Shown: one piece after another, positions 23,186-31,375 of the stretch | Layout of the letters: each line of letters starts with the position of its first letter | Numbering within the stretch: the stretch's first letter is position 1 | From: an uncultured Acetatifactor sp. | GTDB taxonomy: Bacteria; Bacillota; Clostridia; Lachnospirales; Lachnospiraceae | Direction: 5' to 3' | DNA length: 34,195 nt | NCBI GenBank assembly: GCA_910577185.1 | Contig: CAJTLR010000022.1 | Coordinates: forward strand, 1-34,195 | Made by a program: the position numbers and the translations under genes | Notes under the pieces: model-generated | The model's input: the letters and a program-made list of their open reading frames with translations, nothing else | Told to the model about the DNA's origin: nothing | Database searches by the model: none

Positions 23186-25441
23186 ATGAAATATAAAAAG
23201 GGAATATGTGCCGCAGCGGTGTTTTTGTCACTGCTGTCTGTTTCCTGCGGAGCCGGAGATAACCCGGACTCCGTTTCCGGCGTGGGGGAAGGACAGTCCG
23301 GACAGGAATCTGCCCCATGGGAGGAGACAGGGGGAACAGGCACCCGGGCAGAAGACAATGGAGGGGTGACTGCAGTAGCGGATTTTCACTATATTGAGAC
23401 AGATAAGGAGATCATGCCGTTTGATACCATGCTGTCTTATGCCGTAAACGGGGAATGGTTTTATGTAACCGATTATTTAGAGGAAGAACAGACGGAGGAA
23501 GGGGAGATTCCCAGGGACTATTACGGAATCAGCAGAATACGGATTGCAGATGGCAGTCAGGAAAAGTTCTATGTGATGACCGATATAGAAAGATGGGGAG
23601 AAAGTAACAGACCGCTTCTGCTGGCAGACAGGGAAGGGAACTGTCATATTTTCTGGCGTTTTCATGACCAGGAGGAAGAGACCACCACCTACAGGCTGGA
23701 GAAGTACGGGCCAGAAGGGGAACTTCTGTGGAGAATAGAGCCGGACCAGGAAGAACTGCAGGGAATGGGGGAGCGGTTGGACCAGGGGACGGTGACCCGA
23801 AACGGCAGCATCATTCTTTACAGCTACGGGGAAGGCGGATGCGTTTTTTGCTTTGGACCGGAGGGCAGTCTGGAGGGGGTGTATCAGCCTGAACTGGAAT
23901 CCCTGGAAGGGGTTGTGACAGGAAAGGATGACAGGGCATACGGATATTGCGTTACCGGGGAAGAACCGGTATTTGTGGAACTGGGAGGCATAGGGGAGCG
24001 GTATGTGTGTCCGGAGGTTCCGCTGGGGGTATATGACGGATATGAAGAAGGTATCATCTTACGCACCGGGGAAGGAATGAGCGCTTATGTGCCGGAGAGC
24101 GGTGAGTACAGGAAACTGTGGAACTGGAAAGACGAATTTATCCAGATGAACGGGGACAGTGTGGACAAGGTGTATCAGGAGGAGGGAAGCTTTACACTGT
24201 TATGCGAGTTTTCCAATACGTACCGGGTACTGACCTTTGCCAGTGTCACTTTTGAAGACAGCCAGAAGTATCCCGGCAAAGAGACGGTGACTCTGGCTAC
24301 GGATTATTCTTCCACCGTTACGGAAAGGCTGGTGCGGATGTATAACCGGCAGAGCAGCCAGTATAAGGTGGAGATCGTACCCACGATGGATGAGGAGGCG
24401 CTGCTAAGACAGCTGCTCAGGGGAGAAGCGGCAGACCTGATAGATGTGAGCCGTGTTTATACGGGGGATCTGGCAAGGCAGGGCGTTTTCGAGGACCTGG
24501 ATCCCTATTATGAAAAGAGCACGGTGGTCAGCAGTGAAGATCTTGTGGAATCGGTAAAGGAGGCAAATATCATAGATGGGAAGAATGTGACAGTGTTTCC
24601 CGGGTTTGTTCTCTGTACTCTGCAGGCAAGGGGGGATTTTGTCAAGCGCGATGAACTGACGGTTTGGAAGTTTCTGGAGCTGGGGGAGAAAAACAGGATG
24701 ATGTTTTCCCAGAGCCCGCAGGGAGCCCTGGGTTACTGCATGGGCAGCGGGTATTATGGGGAACATTTTATAGATTATGAGAATAAGACCTGCAGTTTTG
24801 ACGGGGAAGAATTCCGGCAGATACTGGAGTCCTGCGGTAAGTGGGAAATTCATACGGACCGCAACGGGTCGGGATTATTTATGGACCACAGCGGCGAAGA
24901 GGGAGAGTGGCTGTTTGATACCCTTACAATAAGGAGTCCGCTGGATGCAGAACCAAAGAGAATACTGGGGAACTACATATACGAAGGGGAAGACTATCTG
25001 TCCACTCTGGTAGGATATCCGGGCTGGGAAGGCGGGGAATATCCGCTCTGGGCATACAGTATATTTGCAATCAACAGCGCGTCCCCAAATAAGGAGGGGG
25101 CATGGGATTTTGTGGAATATATGCTTTCGGAGGAATTTCAGGCAGGGATAGGGCTTATGGAGGATCTGCTTCCGGTCAGGAAGGACAGCTTCGAGGCCAA
25201 TTTGAGGAAGCGGTATGGTGAGCCTGCCGACCCGGAGACAGAGGCATTTGTGGAAGAAACCATCAGATGGGTGGAGGAGAAGGCGCAGTCTGCGGTACCC
25301 ATGAGGTCCGGTGTAAATATGGATCCGGTTGCTGCCATTGTATACGAGGAGGCGGGGATGTACTTTGCAGGGGACGCCACCCTGGAGGCTACCGTAAAGA
25401 AGATTCAAACCAGGGTGCAGCTGTACCTGGATGAGTTGTGA
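23186..25441 (+). CDS. Lipoprotein with N-terminal propeller-like region and C-terminal solute-binding domain (paralogue 2)
   Basis: 751 residues, clearly a tandem duplicate of the preceding gene: the same lipobox region (LSVSC, Cys21), the same tether (PDSVSGVGEGQSGQES), the same propeller-like region and solute-binding domain, collinear nearly throughout. Differences cluster in stretches such as residues about 90-110 and 575-600, and near the C-terminus, which may define different ligands. Ribosome site is weak (GGGG). A bidirectional terminator follows at 25555. As with paralogue 1 there are no transporter partners, so a sensory or scavenging role is as likely as transport with a distant ABC system. 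Confidence 0.82.
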   Translation: MKYKKGICAAAVFLSLLSVSCGAGDNPDSVSGVGEGQSGQESAPWEETGGTGTRAEDNGGVTAVADFHYIETDKEIMPFDTMLSYAVNGEWFYVTDYLEEEQTEEGEIPRDYYGISRIRIADGSQEKFYVMTDIERWGESNRPLLLADREGNCHIFWRFHDQEEETTTYRLEKYGPEGELLWRIEPDQEELQGMGERLDQGTVTRNGSIILYSYGEGGCVFCFGPEGSLEGVYQPELESLEGVVTGKDDRAYGYCVTGEEPVFVELGGIGERYVCPEVPLGVYDGYEEGIILRTGEGMSAYVPESGEYRKLWNWKDEFIQMNGDSVDKVYQEEGSFTLLCEFSNTYRVLTFASVTFEDSQKYPGKETVTLATDYSSTVTERLVRMYNRQSSQYKVEIVPTMDEEALLRQLLRGEAADLIDVSRVYTGDLARQGVFEDLDPYYEKSTVVSSEDLVESVKEANIIDGKNVTVFPGFVLCTLQARGDFVKRDELTVWKFLELGEKNRMMFSQSPQGALGYCMGSGYYGEHFIDYENKTCSFDGEEFRQILESCGKWEIHTDRNGSGLFMDHSGEEGEWLFDTLTIRSPLDAEPKRILGNYIYEGEDYLSTLVGYPGWEGGEYPLWAYSIFAINSASPNKEGAWDFVEYMLSEEFQAGIGLMEDLLPVRKDSFEANLRKRYGEPADPETEAFVEETIRWVEEKAQSAVPMRSGVNMDPVAAIVYEEAGMYFAGDATLEATVKKIQTRVQLYLDEL

Positions 25442-25473
25442 GACACAGTATGTCCGTGAATATGCTTCAGGCT

Positions 25474-25550
25474 TGCTGCGCGCCCCGTACGCTGCTTTTG
25501 CGGCATAATTCCATTGCGGGGAGTCGCACCTTGTGTACGGGCCTGCGCAT
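25474..25550 (-). repeat. Dispersed modular palindromic repeat, copy 4 (module A only, inverted)
   Basis: Read on the minus strand it starts ATGCGCAGG directly after the T-run of the rhamnosidase terminator. Outer arms CCCGTAC/GTACGGG (plus coordinates 25484-25490 and 25535-25541) enclose the GTGCGACTCC..GCA and GCCGC-AAAA-GC(A)GC segments of module A, followed by GGGGCGCGC. Modules B and C are absent. Confidence 0.75.
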
Positions 25551-25554
25551 AAAA

Positions 25555-25582
25555 CCCCCGCTGTCCGGCAGCGGGGGTTTTT
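25555..25582. terminator. Bidirectional Rho-independent terminator
   Basis: CCCCCGCTG (25555-25563), loop TCCGG, CAGCGGGGG (25569-25577), with five Ts on the plus side and AAAA before it, giving a T-run on the minus strand too. It ends both the lipoprotein operon and the convergent rhamnosidase gene. Confidence 0.9.
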
Positions 25583-25585
25583 GCT

Positions 25586-27757
25586 TCAGATTTTGCTGTA
25601 AAAACACCAGGTTCCCGGTGTCACATGGTGGGTTTTGCCGTCGATGACCACGTCCGCTTCCACGGGAGTCGTGATCTCATAGCGCCACATGTCATCCTGT
25701 TTTTTCCACTGAGAGCAGATCCTGCCATGCCTGGTGGAGAGGGAGGCCTTCAGCCAGTCCAGGCGGGCGTCGGGAAGGGGCGCAATCCGTACTCTGCGGT
25801 AACCGGGGGCATCCTCCAGGGGCAGGATTCCCGCAGCCACACCATAGACCCAGTCCGCCACGGCCCCGTAAGCATAATGGTTAAAAGAATTCATGTCGGC
25901 GCTCCAGAAGCCGCCATCTTCCATGATACCGTCCCAGTGTTCCCAGACGGTGGTGGCGCCTTTGGTGACCGGGTAGAGCCAGGAGGGATATTCTTCCCGC
26001 AGCAGCAGGGAGTAGGCAAGTTCCCCATAACCATAATCACTGAGTACATGGAGCAGGTAAGGCGTTCCCACAAAACCTGTCTGGAGCCTGGTTCCGCAGT
26101 CTTTTACCATGCGGGCCAGCTGGTCTGCGGCAGCCTGGCAGTCGGGAGCCAGACGGAAATGGGCGGCCAGCACACATTCGGTCTGTGTCAGGTATTCGGG
26201 ATAAGCCTTGCGGAAGGCGTCCACGATGCGCCTGTAAAGCGCCTCATAGGAGGAAACATCCCTGCCCAGGGCTTTTCCGGCCTTTATCACAAGGGATGCG
26301 GAATGGGCGTAAAAAGCGGATGCAATAAAGTCTTCCCGGGAAGAACCTTTATAGCTTCCGGAGGGGGCATCCAGCCCCAGCCAGTCACCGTAGTGTCTGC
26401 CGCCGGTCCAAAGGTCAGGCGTGGTGGTGGTGGAAGTGATATAATCCACCCATTTGCACATGCAGGAAAACTGGTTTTCCAGAATCTTTTTACTGCCGTA
26501 GGCCTTATATACTTCCCAGGGGCAGATGGTGGCGGCGTCTCCCCAGGCGGCGCTGGCCGCACTGGAATACACATAGTCGGGAATGACATGTCCGATATAA
26601 CCGTTTTCCCGCTGGTCTGCGGCCATGTCGGCAAGCCATTTTGTGAAGAACTTTTCCACATCGTAATTCAGGCAGGCGGTGCGGACAAATGCCTGGGCAT
26701 CGCCGGTCCAGCCGAACCGTTCGTCGCGCTGGGGACAGTCTGTGGGCACATCCAGGAAATTGCCCTTCTGGCCCCAGATGATATTGTCAAAAAGCCGGTT
26801 GAGCTTCTGGCTGGAGCAGCTTAAATAACCGGTACGCTTCAGGTCAGAGTGCACGGCAATGGCAGTAAAACATTCCGGAAGGGCTTTTTGTGTGCCGCCG
26901 GGGAACCGGTTGACGCGGATATAGCGGAATCCCCAGAAAGTCAGCCTGGGCTTATAGGTCTGATGCCCATTCCTGCAGATGTAGCGGTACATGGCTTTGG
27001 CGCCGCGGTAGTTTTCCGTATAGAAATTGCCGTCTTTGTCCAGAACTTCCGCAAAGGAGAGATCCAGAATCTCACCGGCGGCGGCATCCAGCGTGCTCTC
27101 CACATAGCCGGTGATTTCCTGGCCGAAATCAATGACGGTCTCGCCCTTCGGCGTCATGATGAGACGTGCGCCGGACACCCTTTCCTGCTCTGTAATCTTT
27201 TCTCCCTGCTGGGGAATCAGGGTTTCAAAGGGTCCGTCAAAGCATACGGTCTCCTGGTCCAGGGCAGGGGAAACAGATGCATCATAGATTTCGCCATCAT
27301 ATATTTCGGAAAAGCGGACCGGTCCTTCGGATACCTGCCAGCTTTCGTCGGTGATTATGGTTTCCTGGTGCCCATCCTGGTATGTAATGACTATCTGGGC
27401 CAGCAGGCCTGCCGGTCTGGCGCACAATTCCTGCTGGTAGGCCGAACCATTATAACTCATCAGATGGGTGCGGTACCAGCCTTTGCCGACGGTGACAGTA
27501 ATCCTGTTTTCCTTATCCAGAAGATCTGTAATGTCATATTCCTGATACTGGAGCCTTTTGCCATAGGTAGTCCAGCCGGGGGCAAGGACAAAGTCGCCCA
27601 CTCTTTTGCCGTTTAATTCTGCTTCATAGACGCCCAGGGCAGTCAGGAAGAGCTTTGCTTCCCTGATTTCTCCCGGAAGACGAAATGTTTTTCCGTATAC
27701 GGGCGCCGCATCACCGGTATCTGCAACGGGCCTGATCCATTTTGCGTTCCATTTCAT
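25586..27757 (-). CDS. Alpha-L-rhamnosidase, glycoside hydrolase family 78
   Basis: 723 residues. N-terminal beta-sandwich domains (about 10-290; AELNGKRVGD, LAPGWTTYGKRLQYQ, the Bac_rhamnosid_N pattern), an (alpha/alpha) barrel catalytic domain with the GH78 hallmark DCPQRDERFGW (Asp340 to Trp350, including the acidic residues Asp345 and Glu346), then GYIGHVIPDY and GATTVWEHWDGI, and a short C-terminal beta domain. There is no signal peptide, so it is likely cytoplasmic and acts on imported rhamnosyl oligosaccharides or glycosides. AGGAGG is seven bases before the ATG. An AraC regulator lies upstream on the same strand; no rhamnose transporter or catabolic genes are in the window. Confidence 0.93.
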   Translation of the reverse strand: MKWNAKWIRPVADTGDAAPVYGKTFRLPGEIREAKLFLTALGVYEAELNGKRVGDFVLAPGWTTYGKRLQYQEYDITDLLDKENRITVTVGKGWYRTHLMSYNGSAYQQELCARPAGLLAQIVITYQDGHQETIITDESWQVSEGPVRFSEIYDGEIYDASVSPALDQETVCFDGPFETLIPQQGEKITEQERVSGARLIMTPKGETVIDFGQEITGYVESTLDAAAGEILDLSFAEVLDKDGNFYTENYRGAKAMYRYICRNGHQTYKPRLTFWGFRYIRVNRFPGGTQKALPECFTAIAVHSDLKRTGYLSCSSQKLNRLFDNIIWGQKGNFLDVPTDCPQRDERFGWTGDAQAFVRTACLNYDVEKFFTKWLADMAADQRENGYIGHVIPDYVYSSAASAAWGDAATICPWEVYKAYGSKKILENQFSCMCKWVDYITSTTTTPDLWTGGRHYGDWLGLDAPSGSYKGSSREDFIASAFYAHSASLVIKAGKALGRDVSSYEALYRRIVDAFRKAYPEYLTQTECVLAAHFRLAPDCQAAADQLARMVKDCGTRLQTGFVGTPYLLHVLSDYGYGELAYSLLLREEYPSWLYPVTKGATTVWEHWDGIMEDGGFWSADMNSFNHYAYGAVADWVYGVAAGILPLEDAPGYRRVRIAPLPDARLDWLKASLSTRHGRICSQWKKQDDMWRYEITTPVEADVVIDGKTHHVTPGTWCFYSKI

Positions 27758-28052
27758 ATATGTGCCTCCTATTCCGGTCCGGCAGTGTTCCGGCGGTGCA
27801 CGAAATTATGCCCCGGGAACATTGCCGGTTGTCATTTGGCAGTTCTCATCCTGTACCCCGGGGGAACCTCCGGCTGTGGGGAACCGTGTCCGGAGAGCAT
27901 CCGGGCACTGTGTGAGAGACTGCTGATTTCGGTTTGTATGTTATATTTTAGTTTACCAGACAGCGGGAGGATAAAAAAGGCTGGTTTTTGCACATTAATA
28001 GGTGCTTTCTTACCGTTCCGCGAAAACGAAAAAATCCTGCGGGTTCATGCCC
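27758..28052 (-). other. Rhamnosidase upstream region
   Basis: 295 bp between the AraC gene end and the rhamnosidase start, both on the minus strand. The AT-rich part near 27,935-27,960 (minus strand TATAAC) may hold the promoter and AraC binding sites, but no convincing -35 or paired half-sites could be fixed. Confidence 0.3.
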
Positions 28053-28949
28053 TCACCGGGTGGAGGCCGCTTTCCGGTATTCCCTGGGGGATACGCCCAT
28101 CTTTCGCTTAAAAAGCTGGTTGAAGAACTTGATGTCCCCGTAACCGGCCATCTGGGCGATGGTCTGTATCGGAAGGGCGCTGCCTGCCAGCAGTTCGCAG
28201 CACTTTTCAAGTCGGATTTTCTGGAGGTATTCCAGGGCGGACAGTCCGGTTTCCTGCTTGAAACGTCTGCTGATATAGGGAAGGCTGTAATGGTGTTTGT
28301 TGCAGAAATCACCCAGCACTGCCCGGTTTCTGTAATTGGTCTCCATAAAACGGATCAGATCCAGAATGATATCGCTTTTCACATTCTGGCGGGATTGTCT
28401 CATGGTCTGTTCCCTTATGGTCTGCTCCAGCACTACCTGGCGCATGGTCAGGATCAGGATTTCCAGGAGCCGTCCCCGGAAAATTTCCTGATAGCCGGTA
28501 TTTTTTTCTTCATATTCCTCCTGCATGCCCCGGAGAAGCTGCAGGACGCGGCCGTCTTTGTCATGAAAAATTCTGTTTGCGGGGGTCTGGCCGAAATATT
28601 GTCTGTGATACCGGATGAGACATACGCGCAGCAGCTCATCAAAAGACTGATGTCCGGCCAGGGTATCGTCAATGATTTCTGCCAGAAACAGGCAGTTAAT
28701 CAGGGTAAAGGATCTGCAGTTCTGATAGCTGTGACGGCTGCCGTAATCGATGATAAAATAATCGCCGTTGCTGATTGTGGTGGTAACCTGGTCCAGGGTC
28801 TGCTGGGCAGTGCCGCCGGTCACATAAGCAAGTTCAAAACAGTCGTGGTCGTGTGCGCTGATATCCTCCTGTAAAAAAGGCTTTATGGCCAGTTTGTCAT
28901 GGTCATTTTCGGCAATGCTGCGCAAAGGTATGGTGTGCTGAATTTGCAT
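28053..28949 (-). CDS. AraC family transcriptional regulator with cupin sensor domain
   Basis: 298 residues from the ATG at 28949 (AAGGAGA seven bases upstream). The N-terminal cupin-like ligand domain (HDHDCFELAYVTGG, ISNGDYFIIDYGSRHSY) is followed by a typical double-HTH AraC domain at about 195-298 (NHYSLPYISRRFKQETG-type first helix pair, LPIQTIAQMAGYGDIKFFNQLFKRKMGVSPREYR). It is placed upstream of and co-directional with the rhamnosidase gene, so rhamnoside-responsive activation of that gene is likely (inference). It has its own promoter at 29046-29074. Confidence 0.9.
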   Translation of the reverse strand: MQIQHTIPLRSIAENDHDKLAIKPFLQEDISAHDHDCFELAYVTGGTAQQTLDQVTTTISNGDYFIIDYGSRHSYQNCRSFTLINCLFLAEIIDDTLAGHQSFDELLRVCLIRYHRQYFGQTPANRIFHDKDGRVLQLLRGMQEEYEEKNTGYQEIFRGRLLEILILTMRQVVLEQTIREQTMRQSRQNVKSDIILDLIRFMETNYRNRAVLGDFCNKHHYSLPYISRRFKQETGLSALEYLQKIRLEKCCELLAGSALPIQTIAQMAGYGDIKFFNQLFKRKMGVSPREYRKAASTR

Positions 28950-29045
28950 GGATGGATCTCCTTGTTTCTCCGTTGCTGCCAGACGCTGTCTGCCGTTTGG
29001 GATATGCGGCATGAGGAGTCTGTTCTGATTGTTTCCTATTGGTTA

Positions 29046-29074
29046 AAAATACACCTATTTTAAACAAAAATCAA
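29046..29074 (-). promoter_or_regulatory. Predicted promoter for the AraC regulator
   Basis: On the minus strand TTGATT (29069-29074), 17 bp, TATTTT (29046-29051). The 28950-29358 gap holds this promoter and the divergent one for the DegV gene, with no small gene seen. Confidence 0.5.
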
Positions 29075-29209
29075 GTTTTTTTATGATTTATTTACAGTTA
29101 TTATGGAGATGCACCTCATAAACCGGAAATTATCCTGCAACATATAGTTCCAAATACTACATCAAAAAGGGAGAAAAACTATAAAATGCGACAAGGGGCA
29201 AGGAGAGTA

Positions 29210-29238
29210 TTGATATTTTTTCCCGGACATGGTATTCT
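29210..29238 (+). promoter_or_regulatory. Predicted promoter for the DegV gene
   Basis: TTGATA (29210-29215), 17 bp, TATTCT (29233-29238), about 120 nt before the start codon. Confidence 0.55.
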
Positions 29239-29358
29239 GTACATGATGGAAGTAAAAACAAATGAAAATGAATTCTGTCCCGGCAGGCAGACTTTTTCAA
29301 AAACATGCTTCTGTGAAATTGTATTATAAAAGATCCTGGAGGAAGGTGGATTTTGGGG

Positions 29359-30267
29359 ATGAGTGAAATGTTTCATATTATCAGCGATGGTTCTTGTGAT
29401 TTGCCGGAGGAGCTGGCGAAGGAGAGGAATATATCCGTGGTTCCTTTTTATGTTTCTTTTGACGACGAACACTATCTGAAAGAAAACGTAGAAATAGGGA
29501 TCCGGGACTTTTATCAGCAGATGGTGGACCGGAAAGGAGTATATCCGAAATCATCCATGCCATCCACCCAGGACTATGTGGAGGCATTTCTGCCTTTTGT
29601 GAAGGAAAGGATTCCTGTCATCTGTATCTGTATCACCACAAAATTCAGCGGTTCCATGCAGTCTGCCCTCAATGCCAGAAATATCGTGATGGAAGACTAT
29701 CCCGACGCGGAGATCACGGTGCTGGATTCCTGCGTCAATACGGTGCTGCAGGGGCAGTTTGTGCTGGAGGCAGCGGCGCTGCGGGACAGCGGCATGGGAT
29801 ATAGGGAGACCATAGCCCGGCTGGAGGAGATAAAGAGCACCGGAAGGATTTTCTTCACGGTGGGCGATATGGAATATTTGAAACATGGCGGGCGTATCGG
29901 AAAAGTGGCGGCAGTGGCGGGAAGCGTGCTGGGTGTCCGTCCGGTCATCACCCTGAGAGAGGGGGAAATCTTTCCTTCCGGAATCGGAAGGGGAAGAAAA
30001 CGCACTACGGAAAAAGCGCTGGAATTGTTGGCGGATTACCTGGAGAAAGGGAAGGGAATCGACAGCTACAGTATCGTGGTGGGATTCGGATACGATTATC
30101 AGGAGGCGGTTTCCTTCCGGGATCATACACTGGAAGCGCTGAGGGAAAAGGGATATGACATAAAGGAGATTCCCATTTTCCAGATAGGAGCCACCATAAG
30201 CGTGCACACGGGCCCCTATCCCCTTGGCTATGGGATTATCGAAAAGGGCATTCACGCATCATTGTGA
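29359..30267 (+). CDS. DegV family fatty-acid-binding protein
   Basis: 302-residue soluble two-domain protein. ISDGSCDLPEEL at the start, PKSSMPSTQDY, the lipid-binding TTKFSGSMQSALNA segment, LKHGGRIGK and ITLREGEI are all standard DegV/FakB signatures. In Firmicutes FakB-type proteins bind fatty acids and present them to the kinase FakA for phosphorylation and entry into phospholipid synthesis. No fakA gene is in the window. Start: ATG 29359; the in-frame TTG 29353 has the better distance from GGAGGAAGG (29338-29346) and is a real alternative. Confidence 0.92.
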   Translation: MSEMFHIISDGSCDLPEELAKERNISVVPFYVSFDDEHYLKENVEIGIRDFYQQMVDRKGVYPKSSMPSTQDYVEAFLPFVKERIPVICICITTKFSGSMQSALNARNIVMEDYPDAEITVLDSCVNTVLQGQFVLEAAALRDSGMGYRETIARLEEIKSTGRIFFTVGDMEYLKHGGRIGKVAAVAGSVLGVRPVITLREGEIFPSGIGRGRKRTTEKALELLADYLEKGKGIDSYSIVVGFGYDYQEAVSFRDHTLEALREKGYDIKEIPIFQIGATISVHTGPYPLGYGIIEKGIHASL

Positions 30268-30283
30268 CAAAAACATAAAGGGG

Positions 30284-30312
30284 GCAGCCCGTGTGACTTG
30301 TGTCCGGGCTGC
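30284..30312 (-). terminator. Terminator hairpin after the HAD phosphatase gene
   Basis: GCAGCCCG (30284-30291) pairs with CGGGCTGC (30305-30312), directly abutting the minus-strand stop codon. Minus-strand sequence after the stem is CCCC then T-rich. It may also serve the convergent DegV gene, though no T-run exists on the plus side. Confidence 0.5.
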
Positions 30313-31134
30313 TCAGGGGGCTTCGGTGCAGTGCATCAGAAGCTCTTTTATATTGGCAAAGCAGTAATCCGCGGGATAGGGAGTGCTGTCCATGTCCTCC
30401 GGCTTTGCCTCCCCGGTGAAGACCACGCAGGTATCCACCTCTCCGTTGATGCCGCAGGCGATATCGGTGTAAAGCCTGTCCCCTACCACCAGAGTTTCGT
30501 CGCGGGAAAAACCGGACTGGGAGAGGCATAGGTCCACCACCTGCCGGCTGGGTTTGCCCAGATAGATAGGTTCTTTTCCGGTGGACTGGGTGAGCATGCT
30601 GCAGATGGCACCGCAGTCAGGGACAAAGCCGAAATCTATGGGGCAGCACAGATCCGGATTGGTGGCGTAAAAAGGGACATCCATGGTGGAGAGAACTTTG
30701 CAGGTTTCCACCAGTTTGCCATAGGTGAGTTCGCTGTCGTAGGCCGCAACCACACAGGCGATGTCTTCCTGGGCTGACTCCGTGACACATAATCCGCTGC
30801 TGCGCAGTTCCCTGATAAAGGAAGCGGTTCCCAGCACAAAAATTTTGCGTCCGGAATAGTGCTCCCTGAGAAAGCGAAGGGTCATGTAACCGGAGGTAAT
30901 AAACTGCTCCTTTGTGGTCTCCAGATGGAAGGCGCTGCGGAATTTTGTCACATAATCCTCACCGCTGCGGGTGGAATTGTTGGTGATATAATATGCCCGG
31001 CCTCCGATCCTGTCAATATAACGGAGCAGGTCGGCGCTGCCATCATAGAGAGTGTCCCCTACCGCCAGGGTTCCATCAATGTCAAATAGAAAAAGTTTCT
31101 TTGCTTTCAGTCTGTCAGATTTTAATGAAGTCAT
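30313..31134 (-). CDS. HAD-superfamily subfamily IIA hydrolase (NagD-like phosphatase)
   Basis: 273-residue cytoplasmic phosphatase. Motif I is DIDGTL with nucleophile Asp18 and acid/base Asp20, motif II TNNST, motif III Lys in LGKPSRQV, motif IV VGDRLYTDIACG. The cap domain between motifs II and III is the alpha/beta type of subfamily IIA. Relatives hydrolyse nucleotide monophosphates, sugar phosphates or glycerol-phosphate; the substrate here is not evident. The ribosome site is weak (GAGG about 13 bases upstream). Convergent with the DegV gene. Confidence 0.9.
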   Translation of the reverse strand: MTSLKSDRLKAKKLFLFDIDGTLAVGDTLYDGSADLLRYIDRIGGRAYYITNNSTRSGEDYVTKFRSAFHLETTKEQFITSGYMTLRFLREHYSGRKIFVLGTASFIRELRSSGLCVTESAQEDIACVVAAYDSELTYGKLVETCKVLSTMDVPFYATNPDLCCPIDFGFVPDCGAICSMLTQSTGKEPIYLGKPSRQVVDLCLSQSGFSRDETLVVGDRLYTDIACGINGEVDTCVVFTGEAKPEDMDSTPYPADYCFANIKELLMHCTEAP

Positions 31135-31250
31135 AATGCCGCCGGTTCCTCTCTTCTGGTTTTTCGTTATTTTCAGCCATACCCATGATTGCCCGTCCGG
31201 GGGATTTCACGGGGATACTGCGCCTTTTATTTCCGCGGGCAATGAGGAAA

Positions 31251-31361
31251 ATACCCCGCTGTTCTGCAGCGCTGCAAGTTTGATACCCCGTTGCCTGCAG
31301 CGGGGGTATTTGATTCCCGGGAAATGGGGGCTGTGCACAAAATCGATGATGTGACAGCCCC
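31251..31361 (-). terminator. Hairpins ending the LRR surface protein transcript
   Basis: Two stems follow the minus-strand stop at 31376. One is GTGACAGCCCC (31351-31361) with GGGGCTGT..CAC (31327-31337). A stronger one is ATACCCCGCTG (31251-31261) with CAGCGGGGGTAT (31298-31309), followed on the minus strand by TTTTCC; a second ATACCCCG (31283-31290) can compete for the same partner. Confidence 0.6.
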
Positions 31362-31375
31362 ACTGTCATTCTATG

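Noticed and set aside
25625..26824. 399-codon plus-strand frame
   Set aside because: Antisense to the rhamnosidase, whose motifs and ribosome site are clear.
28002..28874. 290-codon plus-strand frame
   Set aside because: Antisense to the AraC regulator; no ribosome site.
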